64,000 nucleotides of DNA from Blastomussa wellsi (lineage: Eukaryota; Cnidaria; Anthozoa; Scleractinia; Plerogyridae). The position numbers and the translations under genes were made by a program. Within the stretch, counting starts at the first letter, position 1. Every line of letters begins with the position of its first letter. Shown here in pieces: positions 34,165-47,190 of this stretch. The notes under the pieces were generated by a model, which was given only the letters and a program-made list of their open reading frames with translations, was not told where the DNA came from and did no database searches. The stretch spans positions 477,173 to 541,172 of the forward strand of contig OX393571.1 of NCBI GenBank assembly GCA_947652115.1. Reading direction: 5' to 3'.

Positions 34165-37100
34165 ATGGAAACTATCAAGCTGAACAATGGTCGATCGATT
34201 CCAGCAGTGGGCCTCGGAACTTGGAAAAGCAAACCGGGCGAGGTCGCCAATGCTGTGAAAGTTGCGATACAAGCTGGATACAGACATATTGATTGTGCAG
34301 CTGTGTATGGTAATGAGAAGGAAATCGGGGAGGCTCTGAAGTCTTGCACTGGATCTACGGTAGGGAAAAGCCAACCTTTACATTTGTATTTGACTTGGAC
34401 CGGCCGGATAGACGTGGTTTTTTATCCGAATCGGACTTTTTCTTCAAAGAAGCCGATAAAATTTGTACTCCTCGGATATTTTTTCAAATGTGAACCCCCA
34501 AAAAAATCCACTCTAAGGGGTTTTATTTTTCCAGGGTCCCGGCAAAAAATGGGATGCCTGTCACTTTTTTTTTTTGGGGGGGGGGGGGTGGGGGCGGGGG
34601 TGGAAGGTAGTGGGATAAAGAATAAAATGGAACCATGTTTGACAGTGTTCGGTGAACGAGTTTATTAACAGTACAATAAGTCAGTTTTCTTCCTTTCCTT
34701 TGTTGACTCTCCCTTATTTAACGGTTAGACGTGAACGCAAGTTAAAAAATATATGGAAGGTGTCAATGCTTCTGCATGTTTTTCAATCTCGTTCCCACAG
34801 CCTGTGTCCCATTGACCAACAGTCGCAAAACAAATTTAAAAAGCTGACTTATAATTATTAATACATCTACCTGGTTTCAGCATCAGTGATTATATCAATG
34901 AAAGGAACATGTCTTCAACAGCCAATCAGATTTGGCCATCTTTTTGGCCGGCTTTCAGTCTAGTCCACAGGTCTTGATTCTTGGCACTGATCAAAGGAAT
35001 CGCAGCCCCTGCAGACAAGAGTGCTTGTTGTTCTTTAATGTAGAAAATTTAACCGTTATTTTGTTTTGCAGGTAAAAAGGGAAGATCTGTTTATCACATC
35101 TAAATTGTGGAATACAAAACACAATCCCAGTGATGTGCGCTCTGCTTTGATGGCCACTCTTAGTGACCTGGGGCTGGATTATCTTGATCTGTATCTCATT
35201 CACTGGCCCATAGCCTTGAAAGATGGTGATATACCCTTCCCTAGGGATGATAAAGGAAATCTGATCTATGCATACCATGACCCTTGTGATACTTGGAAAG
35301 CTATGGAAGTGCTTGTTGATGAGGGGCTTGTCAGAGCAATTGGTAATAATTACTTTTCCTGTTACTATGATTCTCAGTTGAGCGCGACACCTCGCAAGTT
35401 TCCACACAAAGTTTTGACGTCAAAACTTTGACATTTCCGATGGCAACAAGAATGTATCCAATGGAAACAAGCGTGAACACGCAAGGAAAAACCATGCAAA
35501 AACCATGCAGAACGCTGCCTGATGTTGCTTCAAATTTTGAAATTTGACAAACAATCATTAAACGTTTTTTAAAAGCCAATAAGCACACAATTTACTATGG
35601 TATCAGGTATCAGGTTTCTTTTTCTGCAAAGAAATTTAACCGATTGTTATTTTGTTTCTCACAGTTTGTTATAGTTTTAATTAATTGGTAACTGGATTTT
35701 GCGTCATCCAGTTCTGTCTGCAATTGCTTCTTTGGTTAAGAAATTAGGCTGACCCGCTTCATGGCATCCAATTTTGTTCATCAGTGATCACGTGTATCTT
35801 ACAAATTGAACTGGACTCCACTCAATTCTATTATCATTATTGATCAGAAAATATAATGTAATCAACAGTTTTGTTGGCCTATGGTGAGCACACTGAACTA
35901 AATTTCCATCCCTGGCCAGGCTCGACACATGTTGGTCAATTGGTGTTATATTATCTCACTGCAATGGGTGTGCGATTCCTTTGGATTGTTACCACAAGGA
36001 TAAAAATTGAGCCAAACTTTAAACTCTGTTTGACTGCAAGTATGCTATGGCCAGGCTACCGTGATCATTTCAAGTTCCTAAGTTATTCTTTACTTTCATT
36101 TTAGGTTTATCAAATTTCAACAGCAAACAAGTTGATGACATCATAGCCAGTGGCAGGATCAAGCCTGCTGTTTTACAAGTAGAGTGTCATCCTTACTTAA
36201 ATCAAGCTAACCTTATAGAACACTGCAAGAAATGCAATGTTGTGGGTACGTACATTGTTGATCCCCTGCCTGCCTTACCCATCCCCAGCCGTAGCACCTG
36301 TCACACTTCATAAGAACGCATAAAAAATTGTCCAACCACAGTTGGTTTGTTCAGCCGATATCTGATTGTTATCTACAGCCCTAGCCAACAGTTTTCGGTA
36401 TTGGAGATGAGGCTGGTGAAATGCCCCCTGAAAATCAACATTTTTAGAGCACAAACATTAAATTTTATGTTATGCAGAGCATCTCCTTGCAACCATTCTT
36501 GCGTAGACTATGAGCAGCCCTTTTTTTCTTTGTCTGTCAAGCGCAAAGCGAAAAAATGGGGAACTTGTCCACGCTGCAAGGCACGAAAAAATGGGACTGC
36601 CGACTAAGCCATAGTCTCCTTCGCAACCGTGCCAAAAGTAATTCTTTGTTTTTCTTTGCATTTGCTTGGTGATTGGTTTGAAAATCGCGTGCCACTTAAT
36701 TAACCAATCAGGAGTAAATCCAAAACCAATCATGACTCGTGCATGCACATTTCCCTGCGCTTTGTGTCACCTATGTGTAATTGCTTCGAGTTTTTATTGA
36801 ATCACTGGATTGTCTCCGTCCTTTGCAATTGGCTAATAAAAGTAATTAGTTTGGTTTTGGTTTTATGACACTCAATTGATACTCGCTCTATTTGTATGTT
36901 TTATACAGTAACAGCATACAGTCCTCTTGGTTCACCGGATCGTCCTTGGGCAAAACCAGGGGAACCTCTGCTAATGGAGGACCCCAAGATGTTGGAGATT
37001 GCCAATAAATATGGCAAGTCACCAGCACAGGTCTGCATTCGCTTTCAAGTTCAGCGGGGTGTATCTGTCATTCCAAAGAGTGTTACAGCTGCTCGCATTC

Positions 37101-38223
37101 AAAGCAACTTTGAGGTAAGTGAATATTATCTTCTTGTCTATACAGTGTACTGTAGGTTTGAAAACTGAGCAAATTAACTATTATATTTGGTTTAGACAGT
37201 ACTACTGACACCAAGACTGTTATCCAAGACATAATGGTCAAACCTTCACCAATTGGCACCTGTGAAATGCCTGTGCCTCCCACAAATACCCTGAAAAAAG
37301 CATGTGGCAGTAAATGCCCTTTTCCTTCCCCAAAAAATAAAGTAATGAAACATGTTTCATTTTTTAGTCCTCTAGTCTCCTATGCAGATATGTTTTGGCA
37401 CATGTATATTTGTTTTATGAGCCCAAAGGGCTCGGCGAATTTACTTGTCATGCAACATTTCTCAAAGAGGGTGACAATCCATTTAATGTCTGTAGGCAAT
37501 CTTGATTACTTGAAGCTTGCATTGTAAATTTATAATGTCCGATACGCTCATGTACATTTAAATCCAGCCTACTTTTCTGACAATGTTATGTATTTTGAAT
37601 CCAGGTTCTTGATTTTGAACTCTCTGATGAGGACATGAAAGTCATTGAATCCTTTAATAGACCTTGGAGAGCTTGCATTCCTATGATAGAGGTAAATACA
37701 TGTAACACTGCAATGATAAATGTTCGTATTTTACAGGGACTTGGTCAACATAAATGAAGTCATTGTTGGTTATCATATACTGACAACAGACAATGATTGC
37801 TTCAATGAGCAAGATTGCCGGAAATTACCACCATAGGTAAAGAAAGTTTTAAAATACAACAAGAAAACTTTAACCCTTAATCTCACTGCCACAGTAAAAC
37901 TTTGTGTAAGGGACTGGCAATAAAGTATAGGGATGCGAGCCGAAATAGAATGCGTTGGGTCAGAATCCTTGGAAAAGGAAAAAGTAATCTGCATTGTTTG
38001 GAGACACACAGGACCAACGAAACGGTGTTTCTAAGGATTAGCCACAGGACAGTCAGTCGTTTCCAGTTTTTCAACTGTCAGTTTGTAGTGGGGTTGATAA
38101 TTGATTAGGGGAATTAATACTTTGATAATAATTATGATAATCATGATCTTTTTTCAGGTTGACGGCAAGAAAGTTCCAAGAGATGGTGCCCATCCTCATT
38201 TTCCTTTCAATATTCCATTTTAA
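34165..38223 (+). CDS. AKR1A1: aldo-keto reductase, AKR1A (NADP-dependent aldehyde reductase) type
   Basis: Complete six-exon gene, 321 aa, the usual AKR1 length: 34165-34359, 35072-35342, 36105-36245, 36909-37114, 37605-37691, 38158-38223 (TAA). All junctions are GT-AG with matching phases. AKR1A enzymes reduce aldehydes to alcohols with NADPH in the cytosol, for example glucuronate to gulonate. The catalytic tetrad is visible: Asp43 and Tyr48 ([10 protein letters not shown]), Lys76 (TSKLWNTKH), His109 (LIHWP). Other hallmarks are [29 protein letters not shown] and the NADPH-binding IPKSV. The C-terminal [16 protein letters not shown] resembles AKR1A more than AKR1B. Start chosen at the first ATG before METIKLNNG. 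Introns contain ordinary repeats; intron 3 has an inverted repeat around TAGACTATG (36500-36650). No defect seen. Confidence 0.95.
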
Positions 38224-38609
38224 TAGAAGCCCTGTGTATTTTCAACTACAATCGTTCTATACTTACAGGTAGATAGTGGTTTGTCTTGTTTTTTTTGTTC
38301 CCTTTTTTTCGTAAAAGTACAGTGCGAAATATGGCACCAAAATTGTTCTTGAATCTATGTGGAATCAAGCTAGGGACTGGTGTTAGTCCTCGAATGGAGT
38401 GCTTGCGGGTTGTCCATTGTTATTTGTCCTTTGTATTTTTAATAATATATGTTTTATTATTATTATTATTATTATTATCTCTCGCCTTTCGCTTCAAGAA
38501 CGCTGAATGTAATGTGGAAGGTAAACTTTCAAGTCGAACTTCCCTTCAATGACTTAATTAATTGAAATACACTTTTTGGATGCTAATTGAAAAACACTGC
38601 TCAATGAAG

Positions 38610-38615
38610 AATAAA
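38610..38615 (+). terminator. candidate poly(A) signal of the AKR gene
   Basis: AATAAA 387 bases after the AKR stop codon, the first canonical hexamer I noticed downstream. A (TTA)n microsatellite lies before it (38455-38480). Confidence 0.45.
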
Positions 38616-39755
38616 GTTGGACGTTGTCTGGTGCAAATGCATTTTCTGGGTCAAGGATGTGTTTTAAACTAGTCTGCAATTTGCATCATTTGGTTAACAA
38701 GCAAATGCAGGGGTGGTTTCAGTAGGAATGGTGATCGTTTTCCGATAACACGAGTGTTACTGTCGATGGCACATGTCTCCAGGGTTCAGCTAGCATGTTT
38801 GAACCATTTGCATTGCCATTTTTGGGTGATTTGAGTCACTGGGATAAGATGTTGACCAGATCATGCTCTCGCACTTTTGGTATTTAAACTTGGAAACATT
38901 CTTTAACTCCGAGAATGTTTACAAACGTACTTATTTACAAGGGCATGGATCATTTCCTTAAAATGTCTGGATCCGCGCCTAAAATTGCGCACAAAAAGTT
39001 AGATTACAATCTCCGAGAAAAAAAATTCGCGTGTTTTGCGAGTTGCAATCAAAGTGGAACTGTCCTCTGGCTTTCGCAACTTTGCGAGGCAAGTTGCTGC
39101 GTGTGATATGTCAAGCGACACAATCTTTTCACAATGAGCCAATCACCGTGCGTGTCACAGGTTGCGAAGAAAAATTGCGAGCGTCACATCCCCTCTGCAA
39201 CTTGCACTGCGTACCGAAAAGGAGGCCCGGAAGCTTAGTGTTAAGCCCGACTTGTAATCCGGAGATCCTCGGTTTAAATTTACTTATTGTTTGAAAAGGC
39301 CCGGGGTCTGGAATGAGCGTGAAACGTGATTTCTCGTGAAATTGGGTCCATGTTCCCATCAATATCAAAATACTGACGGACTGTTTCATGTGCAGTCTAG
39401 AAAACTACAGCATCAAAATCTTTTGTCGTTTGCTATTTTTACACAATTAAAGTTTCAGAAACATTGGTGTTACAATGTGGTATTGAAAGGATCTTTAGAG
39501 CAGGTACCTTCTGCTATTTGCATAAGTTTATCAAAACAATTTATTAAGTCCGGCCACACCTACTGCTACACTGGAATAAGAACTTCTTACTTTTCCGCTA
39601 CCGTTTATAAACAAGAATTTGGGGAAAGCAGCGGATGGAAAACGATATTACAATTTAAACTCTAAATGTCGACATTGAATCGCGAGCAACGAAAAGTGTG
39701 AATTAAACTCTAATGTGGACGCATTATGATTTTATAATTATTGAATAGACTAGCC
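38616..39755. other. intergenic, no gene recognised
   Basis: Only short open frames without recognisable domains. Confidence 0.45.
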
Positions 39756-40672
39756 GGTAAATCTCGTGTTATATACGACACGGTTTCTATACAATACAAT
39801 GATTTAATTTATAACATTTTCCAAGTTGTCTTTCTCTGTGATTTGAAGAGCGCTGATATGTTTAATAGTAAAAAATTCATCTATCTACGTGCGTTTTAGA
39901 AATTTATTTTAGTTGTTCTTCAAAATGGTTTTACGTGGCAAAATTACGCTAAATTACATTAGTATCGAAGTTTAACTTGTGCTGCAACATATTTTGTGAC
40001 ACATTTTTACGTATTTCTTAAGCTTTACTTAATGATCATACTAATGTTAATATATCCAAGGAAACACTAATGACTTGGCCGTGGAAATGAACTTGCCAAC
40101 TTGTTTACTTGATAAACTGTAACATTAGACTCGTAGCTTCTCAGTTTCTTCTGTGGAACCAGTTATAAGAGCTAAACTGGAAACAAAGTTGGATGGTAAA
40201 TCTCGTGTTATACACGAGACTGTTTCTATACAATACAATGACTTATTTTTTATCACTTTCCAAGTTATCTTTCTCTGTGATTTGAAGAGCAAATGTTTAA
40301 TAGTAAAGAATCCAGCTATCTAAGTGCGTTTTCGAAATTTATTTTAATTGTTCTTCAAAATGGTTTTACGTGGCAAAACTACGCTAAATTACATTTAGTA
40401 TCGAAGTTTAACTTGTGCTGCAGCATTTACTTAATGATATTACTAATGTTAAGATATCCAAGAAAAATACTCATGAGATGTCTTTTGATAGCAATCTTTG
40501 GAGTTATAATGCATGAGGGACCTCTCTGGTCGCGGAAATGAACTTGCCAACTTGTTTACTTGCCTATAAACTGTAACATTAGACTCATAGATTCATTCTT
40601 CTGCGGGTTGAAATGCGCCAGTTTTAATTAAACCAGTTATCAGAGCTAAACTGGAAACATACTTGGATCGCT
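39756..40672. repeat. diverged ~440-bp tandem duplication
   Basis: Both units begin GGTAAATCTCGTGTTATA (39756 and 40195, offset 439). They share GTTTCTATACAATACAATGA, CAAAATGGTTTTACGTGGCA and GAACTTGCCAACTTGTTTAC. The second unit has lost and gained short blocks. Divergence is much higher than in the FGGY duplication, so this is an older event. No coding content. Confidence 0.8.
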
Positions 40673-40742
40673 GTATTAAGGTTTGAGAGGAAATTAGTTT
40701 TGTCCTGTTTTTTGATTCGGCGTTCTTGGATTGAAATGTCAG

Positions 40743-41062
40743 TTAGTCTGTCGCCTCTTTGTGAAATTTGCCTGACTCTTCTTTTTCCCTGCTAACCTCG
40801 GATGATTTTCTCACCATTTTCTTGAGGAAAGATACGTATACAAAGGACAGAACGAAGACAGATCCAACGAAAACACCAATATCCACTGCGAGAAGCATGT
40901 TTAGCCAGTGATAGCGGAACACAGTTACTTCAAAATCCACTGTAGTTCTGTTACGGACTTGGTGCGCGTCTTCAACGCAGCATGCTGAGCTGTTTTGCAA
41001 AGCACTTTTTTGAATGACGCAAGGATTTGAAAAACCGCGTTGTAAAAACTTGATGACTTTTA
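40743..41062 (-). CDS. candidate terminal exon of a single-pass membrane protein
   Basis: The minus-strand frame is open from a stop near 41062 to the TAA at 40743. It encodes a short cysteine-bearing stretch with NxS/T sites (NSSACC, RNRTT), one hydrophobic helix (WLNMLLAVDIGVFVGSVFV), then a basic, charged tail (LKKMVRKSSEVSREKEESGK). There is no ATG ahead of the helix except the internal Met, so this is probably a last exon whose upstream exons I could not find. Family unknown. It could be chance, but the ordered layout of glycosylation sites, helix and basic stop-transfer favours a real exon. Confidence 0.4.
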
Positions 41063-42190
41063 ACCACAGCTACGTGCTAAATTGCAAACAGAAATGTGTA
41101 CGCGCCGTTCAGTGGACAGTTTTCTAATATCTTCATGTTGCACTGTTTAACTTGTTTAATTAGTTCTACTTCTCACTTGAAGAACAATCTCCCTTTTACG
41201 AGCTCTGCAATGCGCTCACTAACACATTCTTAATTTCACAAATACCTCGAACGTGCGAGTCCACCCGCGAATAGCTGAATGATGCCTTGTTTACCGGACT
41301 TGTTTTGAATATTTGTGAGCAAAATTACGGTAGAGATTCAAAAATAATAAAAAGCAGCTCCATAAGAGCGTTTTTTTCTGCTTGTATATATGTGATGAAA
41401 TAGATGATTGACTGAAACACGGAGCTTACAGTTCCGCTTGTTTTACAACGCGTGCACTTTTTGCACGCGCGTTATTCATTCTGGTACATTTCTTTGCCGT
41501 CAGTTTGAAAAATAATTCAAAATTTTAAAAAAAAGTAACAAAAATGTGCGTAAATTCGTGATTTAGAGAAATGTGTATACTTATAAAATAACTGAGAAAC
41601 TTCGCTTTCATCAGTGTCTTTAGGTGAGACCTGAGTATGAAACACAGTTGTGACGTTTTAGTTTCGTGCGTATTTTTAAGAAATATTTTATCAACAGAGG
41701 ACATTTTTTTGAGAAAAACAAATTAGAGATTCTAAATGCAAGAGATCTGTTCTCGAAATAGGAGGAAATTTCGAGAACTGAGAGTGGCAATTATTTTTGC
41801 CGCCCGGTTTTGTGTCTAGCTTCAGCTTGATAGCTTGTTAACACAAGATTCAGATTTCTACAAAAAGAAAACGCACGCCCTTGTTTACAGAGTGATGAAA
41901 ACAGCAGAGTTGCACCCGAGCCGCAGGCGAGTGTTTCCAAAACAATAGGGAAGGGATTTGTTAACAAACACTGTTTTTGTTATTTAAATAGCCAACAAGT
42001 TAAAGAAAAGAGCTCTTTGTTTCACTAGCCAATAGTTTTCTATTCTGCTGACGCTACTAGGCCATTTTCCGTGTTTACATAGCCTCATCTAAACACGAGG
42101 GGGTTTGAAAGCAATATTTGAATATTTGAACTAGAAAAACCACAGATAGCCCAAGCTCCTTTGGGAACCGTCAACACGACATTCGTTATT
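41063..42190. other. repeat-rich intergenic, no gene recognised
   Basis: AT-rich. Short repeat-like pieces but no clear element ends and no coding signal. Confidence 0.4.
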
Positions 42191-43090
42191 GTAAGAGTTT
42201 GCGTGGGAATATAACGATCGCACAAAATAGTTCAAAATAAGGAGAAAAAATAATAAAATCGACTTACCTGTCCTGTTGTGTGTATAACTTGTGTTGTTAT
42301 GGCGGAGTTTCAGAGCGATTCCAGTGGGTTTTAGCTTCTCTGTATTCCTCTCCACATATAATTCTTCAAGGTAGGGCACTCGAGTGAGGGAGCCAGGTAG
42401 ATCCAGCCATAAATTCGCCCCAAAGGATCACATCCGCCTACAGCAAGATGCTATAACCATTGCTTCTCTTCGTCGGATGAAAACGTCCGCCAAGGAGCAA
42501 TTTTGCGTGCAAATTTTTCAAGGCTTTCCCATCGAGAGCCGTCCGAAGAACCGTTGAGAGTTTTAGCAACGACGACGGCGACGGTAACGAAAACGTCATT
42601 TCAAAATATAACTTCTCGTTTCTGTGACACTTTGGCAATACTTGAAATGTTTTTAACTTGGAAAATGCTCACGAACTGTCCAGGAACTAAATTTCTATGA
42701 ACGGCGTTAAAGTAAGCAAAAAGAAAGAAAACTTTGCCGCCATGCGCTCACGTTCTCGAGAAAACATAAAATTTGGTCATTCCACGTTGTTGTTCACAGA
42801 AATTTACAAAACTATAAAACGCACGTGCAGAGCGATTGTTTTTGCTCATTAAACCTATTGTTTTGTGGCGTTCTCGTTGCCGTCCTAGTTGCTAAAACTC
42901 TGTGCCTTTGGGTTCAAATTACCTCCGCACTGGGTGGGAGAAGGGATAATGTTCACCGCAACAGTTTTCACAGGTAACGACGACGAGGTAACGACGTCAG
43001 AAGTATCGCCTCAAAACACGACAGGTAAGTCGATTTCATTATTTTTCTCCTTATTTTGCACGATCGTTATATTCCCATAGAAACTCTTAT
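42191..43090. mobile_element. ~900-bp inverted-repeat element with nested MITE
   Basis: Left arm 42191-42290 (AAGAGTTTGCGTGGGAATAT, AATAAGGAGAAAA, TCGACTTACCTGTC) is the reverse complement of the right arm 42995-43090. Inside lies a second element, 42557-42901, with ends AGAGTTTTAGCAACGACGAC and CTAGTTGCTAAAACTCT. No transposase reading frame is seen. Confidence 0.7.
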
Positions 43091-43464
43091 GATAACTCGC
43101 CCCTTCGCCCCGCGTGCTGCGTCTACTTTTACAGAGTCCAATTTCAGTCTGCGCGACTAAGACACGACAGCGCAAAGTTTTCGTGTTCAAATGATACTTT
43201 ATTTCAAAACAATCAACGAGTAGAAGAACACCACAAAAATACAGCGACAACAATACCGTTACTTGGGTGTTTCCAATACTTCTGGCCATTCCTTGCTTCT
43301 GAAATAGCAATGAAATAAAACAAAATGCAACATGACGTTATAAAGGGAACAAACAATCATGGCCTAACACAACATAGGCGCACTCAATTGTTTTTTGTAC
43401 TGTGGGAACAACAGGATCACTGCTAACTAAAGTATCCATCTATAAATCTAAACCATAGATTATG

Positions 43465-43769
43465 TAGCCTGCGAGCAGGCTCACTCCGGGGAGGGGCGGC
43501 GGAGCCGCAACCGCAAGCCGACGAAAAGAATGGGGCGCTCCGACGAAGGGCTAACGCTAACGCTATCGCTCGAAACGTCAGCTCTTGAATCTTTTTACGG
43601 TGGCCAATTGACATTATCAACCCAGTTGATAAAACCAAATTATACTGCACGTGAGCTATTGATTTTTGAACTCCCGCGTTCGCTGACGAACGCAGCGATG
43701 CTCACCGGCTTCGCCGCTCGCGGTTACTGCTCCGCCGCCTTTGCCCGGAGTGAGCCTGCTCGCAGGCTA
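43465..43769. mobile_element. foldback element with exact 9-bp target duplication carrying a Penelope end
   Basis: Ends TAGCCTGCGAGCAGGCTCAC / GTGAGCCTGCTCGCAGGCTA, flanked by TAGATTATG at 43456-43464 and 43770-43778. The 9-bp duplication suggests a Mutator-type mechanism. Its interior (43536-43644) is a fragment of the Penelope terminus, including the hammerhead-like core with an enlarged stem-loop II. Confidence 0.85.
43536..43644 (+). mobile_element. Penelope terminal fragment inside the foldback element
   Basis: Matches 1341-1443: CGCTCCGACGAAGGGCTAAC, GAAACGTCAGC, GGTGGCCAATTGACATTATC and TCAACCCAGTTGATAAAACC. A 12-base duplication (TAACGC units) enlarges the hairpin between core and GAAA. 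Confidence 0.8.
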
Positions 43770-43779
43770 TAGATTATGT

Positions 43780-45094
43780 GAAAACTATTTTATTCTTACT
43801 AAGATTTTCGCGTATTGGAGAAAAAAGCTGACAATTAATTTAAACGCGAGAAAATTACCACATTTGGGTAGATGTCTTAAAACTAATTAAAACTGTTACT
43901 TTCTGTTCTTCAAAATATATCTTTTATATGCCTATTTTACGACTGATTCACTGTTCCCCTATCCTTAAAGCAGTGGCACCATCGCGCAAATTGAACACCC
44001 TTTTGTTCGCGTATTACTTCAAAATCGCGTGATCAATACTCGTGAAATTAAGTACCCGCGAAAATTTGTAAGAATGTGCTAGGAATTAATGATGACCTCA
44101 TATACTCAAAATTCACCACCAAGCCTCGTTCACATGAATTATTCTCAACCCTCTGCCATCTTCACGCAGCAGTTTTCACGTTGGAATTCTTTCCATCTTT
44201 GATGCTTTTGGAATTCGTTCGAGATAAAATTTACGAGTTTGCACTTCGAAAGCGAGGCTTGCTGGTGAAAACAGCCAGTTCTGACGTAAATATACATAAG
44301 CCAAGCCTCGTTTTAATACATAAGTGGCATGGCCTTTTGTTCTAATGCTGTCACCATCTCCTGTCTGAATTATTCAATGGCCTGGGGAAGAACTCTTACG
44401 AAGAGAAAGCGGGGACCCGGGGACAAGGCAATACCGGCGCGTGAGATACGCTATTATGTCTCTGCAAAACATGTCAAGGGAGGATTTAGTGACTTCAGGA
44501 TGCAACGCATAAATAGAGGGGGAGAACCTAGCAGGGTTATAACTACCGATATCCCAGGGGTAAGAAAAACACTCCCGATATATTTTCATGACTTGTGGGG
44601 TTGAGAGAAGGGAAACCAAGTTATTAATAATAATTAAAGATTTAAACGCGCCCTTTCCATGGATTTATAGCAGAAACTCCAAAGGCAGACTATGAACCTC
44701 CTTTGCCTGCAACATACATCATACATTTATCCCTTGCATTTCTGATGTGATTTTGGTTTATTCAGGATATCTCCAGATCCATTTAGTGGATACACATGAA
44801 ACATATTGGAAACAGTTCTATCTTCATCAGTGTAGGCCATAGGCTCGAATTCCGGCCGTTTTGTAGCGCGGATTCCTTGCTGGGAAGGGAATGTCACCCA
44901 AACCACCAAAATGGATGGAAATTAATCACCTACTCATTTTCTTGTTCGTCTGTAATTAACTTAAAACAATCTGTTTACACGGAGTTTGTCGTATTTCTAT
45001 GTAAACAACTTCTTATGGGGGAAGTGGGTGTCTGTTACAGGTTAGACGCACTCCCTAATATAGGGAGTACTCCCTATATTAGGTAAATAGGTAT
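43780..45094. other. no gene supported
   Basis: Open frames at 44076-44345 and 44329-44604 lack recognisable domains, and their composition on both strands looks repeat-derived. No splice-supported gene. Confidence 0.4.
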
Positions 45095-45482
45095 GTATCG
45101 CCCCAAAGGGTATGGTTTTTTAGCAGTTTTGGTCTGAAAACGGGTATAGATCTTGGCTTTTTATGGTCTGAAATTGGGTATGGTTTTTGGGGGAACATTT
45201 ACGAAAGCTTATAAACATATTTTTCTCCTCAGTAACTGGGACGAGTAACTGACGAGAGAGAAAGAGAAATAGATAAAATATATCATTCCAGCTAAATTTT
45301 ACCTAGCGGTTGTAAAACGGGTGTATATTTTCAAGGTCACGTCTGAAAACAGGTATGGATTTTTGAGGCCAGGTCTGAAAATGGGGGGGGGGGGGGAAAT
45401 GGCATGCATTGGTCTGAAATAGTGTCTGGATTTGGCGATCCGGTGGGCACACCCCCACCAAAAATTACAATGAGTACCCCCC
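45095..45482. repeat. degenerate tandem repeat (GGTCTGAAAnnGGGTATGG)
   Basis: Repeated variants of TGGTCTGAAAACGGGTAT with GGATTTTT, at 45130, 45170, 45345, 45380 and 45410, interrupted by a G-run. It is a decayed minisatellite-like repeat with no coding content. Confidence 0.6.
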
Positions 45483-46045
45483 GGATAGTTGAGTGATCTT
45501 CATTCTTGCACTTTTCTTCTTCTCGTGCCATTTTTAATTAGATATAGTAAGCAATGTGTGCGATCTGAGAACGAAAGGTAAAATTTAATGTTGATCTCGC
45601 ATGGGTTAAAATTGGGAAGGGGAACTAAAATAACAATCTCTTTTACGGGGGTTCCTACCCACTTACCAATTAACTTCTTCAGAATGTAAAAATTCATGTA
45701 TTGTTTCATATCCTGATGACTTTAATTAGTGTTGCAAGTTGATGATGGAAATTACACCGGTCAACTCTCACGAATTAGCCTGCTGACCTGTCTGTCTGCC
45801 TGTCGAAGAAATCCACCCATTTTCCACCTTTTAGAGTTGTCGTTGATTACATCTCAAGATGTCCTCCTCTGACTTCTGGTAATACCCAATTCCTTTTTTT
45901 AGACATGCCTGCAGGGAATTGTTATAATGAACACAACTACCATGATTCACAGCAGATGCATTTCAGAGGAAAATGGGCATTAGGCAAATTGTACATCATG
46001 ACAACATGCAGTTACCCCAGAAATCCTTAAAACTATTATTTGACC

Positions 46046-46243
46046 CATTGACCATTTTCGCATTGCCCATAATACACCTTATTACCCCCCCCCCCCCCCC
46101 AAACAAAAATAAATTGGCATATATCTTTATTTCCCAATTCTCCTGGGAATTACAGTCGTCCCAAGAGAATGAGGACAATTTGCTTGTGCAAAATTTTGGG
46201 GGGTAAACAAGGTGTATTATGGACAATGCGAAAATGGCCAATG
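46046..46243. mobile_element. palindromic MITE (CATTGACCATTTTCGCATTG), copy 1
   Basis: Left end CATTGACCATTTTCGCATTG with CCATAATACACCTT; the right end is its inverse (AAGGTGTATTATGG, CAATGCGAAAATGGCCAATG). A C-run replaces part of the left arm. Confidence 0.8.
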
Positions 46244-46797
46244 GCGCAATTGAAAGCATTACATGAAGACCCTAGTAACGGGAGCACGGGACACTGATAC
46301 AACCTAGGATGACACGATTCTCCCTTCCAAATGTTCTCTCTCAAGCAGTGTGACAATGTAAAACATCTGCAACAGACCATGAAAGCAACAAGCTGTTGGG
46401 AACCCAGACTATGTCAGTCACAGAAAGTGATAAAATCGGCATCAGAAAAGGAGAGATCACGATGAAAGCAACATGGTTGCAAAGTCCAACAAAATTTGTG
46501 CTCGAGGTTATACTTTGTAAACAGATTAAAACAATTAGACCGCAAATACATGTACGGACAGAAGATGTTTAAACAGATGCAGACACTTCAACAGGGAGGG
46601 TGTGTGTGTGTGGGGGGAGGGGTGATATCTACAATATAGGTCATTAGTCATGAATCGCAGCTGACAACCAAGTCAGTGTTTTAGAGTTTTTTTAACCAAC
46701 CATTGACAGACTAACATCTACATAGCACTCGTTTCTTAGACACAGCTAGTAATCAAAGCTGGGACTGTTGAAAAAACAGGAGACGTTAATTACTGCT

Positions 46798-46959
46798 ATT
46801 GACCATTTTCGCATTGCCCATAACACACCTTGTTTACCCCCCAAAATTTTGCATAACCTTTGTTTCCCAATTCTCCTGGGTATTACAGTCGTCCCACGAG
46901 AATCGAAAGACAATGCTTATGCAAAATTTTGGGGGTAAACAAGGTGTATTATGGGCAAT
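46798..46959. mobile_element. palindromic MITE, copy 2
   Basis: Same family as 46046-46243: ATTGACCATTTTCGCATTGC at the left, GTGTATTATGGGCAAT at the right, shared centre CCCAATTCTCCTGGG. The right terminus is truncated. Confidence 0.75.
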
Positions 46960-47190
46960 AAAAACCCTAACTAAAATAAGCTCACTGTTCAGCTCCATAT
47001 TACTGTAACAGCACAACTTTATTTATTTTTCATTCGCATGTGCTTAAAGCTACTGCTCAGTCAGTCGCACATACTGATATTTGGACTAACAAACAGTATA
47101 TTACATCCTTAGCCTTAAAATGCGTGTGCACATGTTCCTATAACAAACAATGAAGTAAAAAGCTGGAGCTTGTCGCAGTATTTGTGGCAT

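Noticed and set aside
44076..44604. Two overlapping plus-strand frames (89-91 codons) as coding exons
   Set aside because: No domain, no convincing splice sites, and the reverse strand is equally open; more likely repeat-derived.
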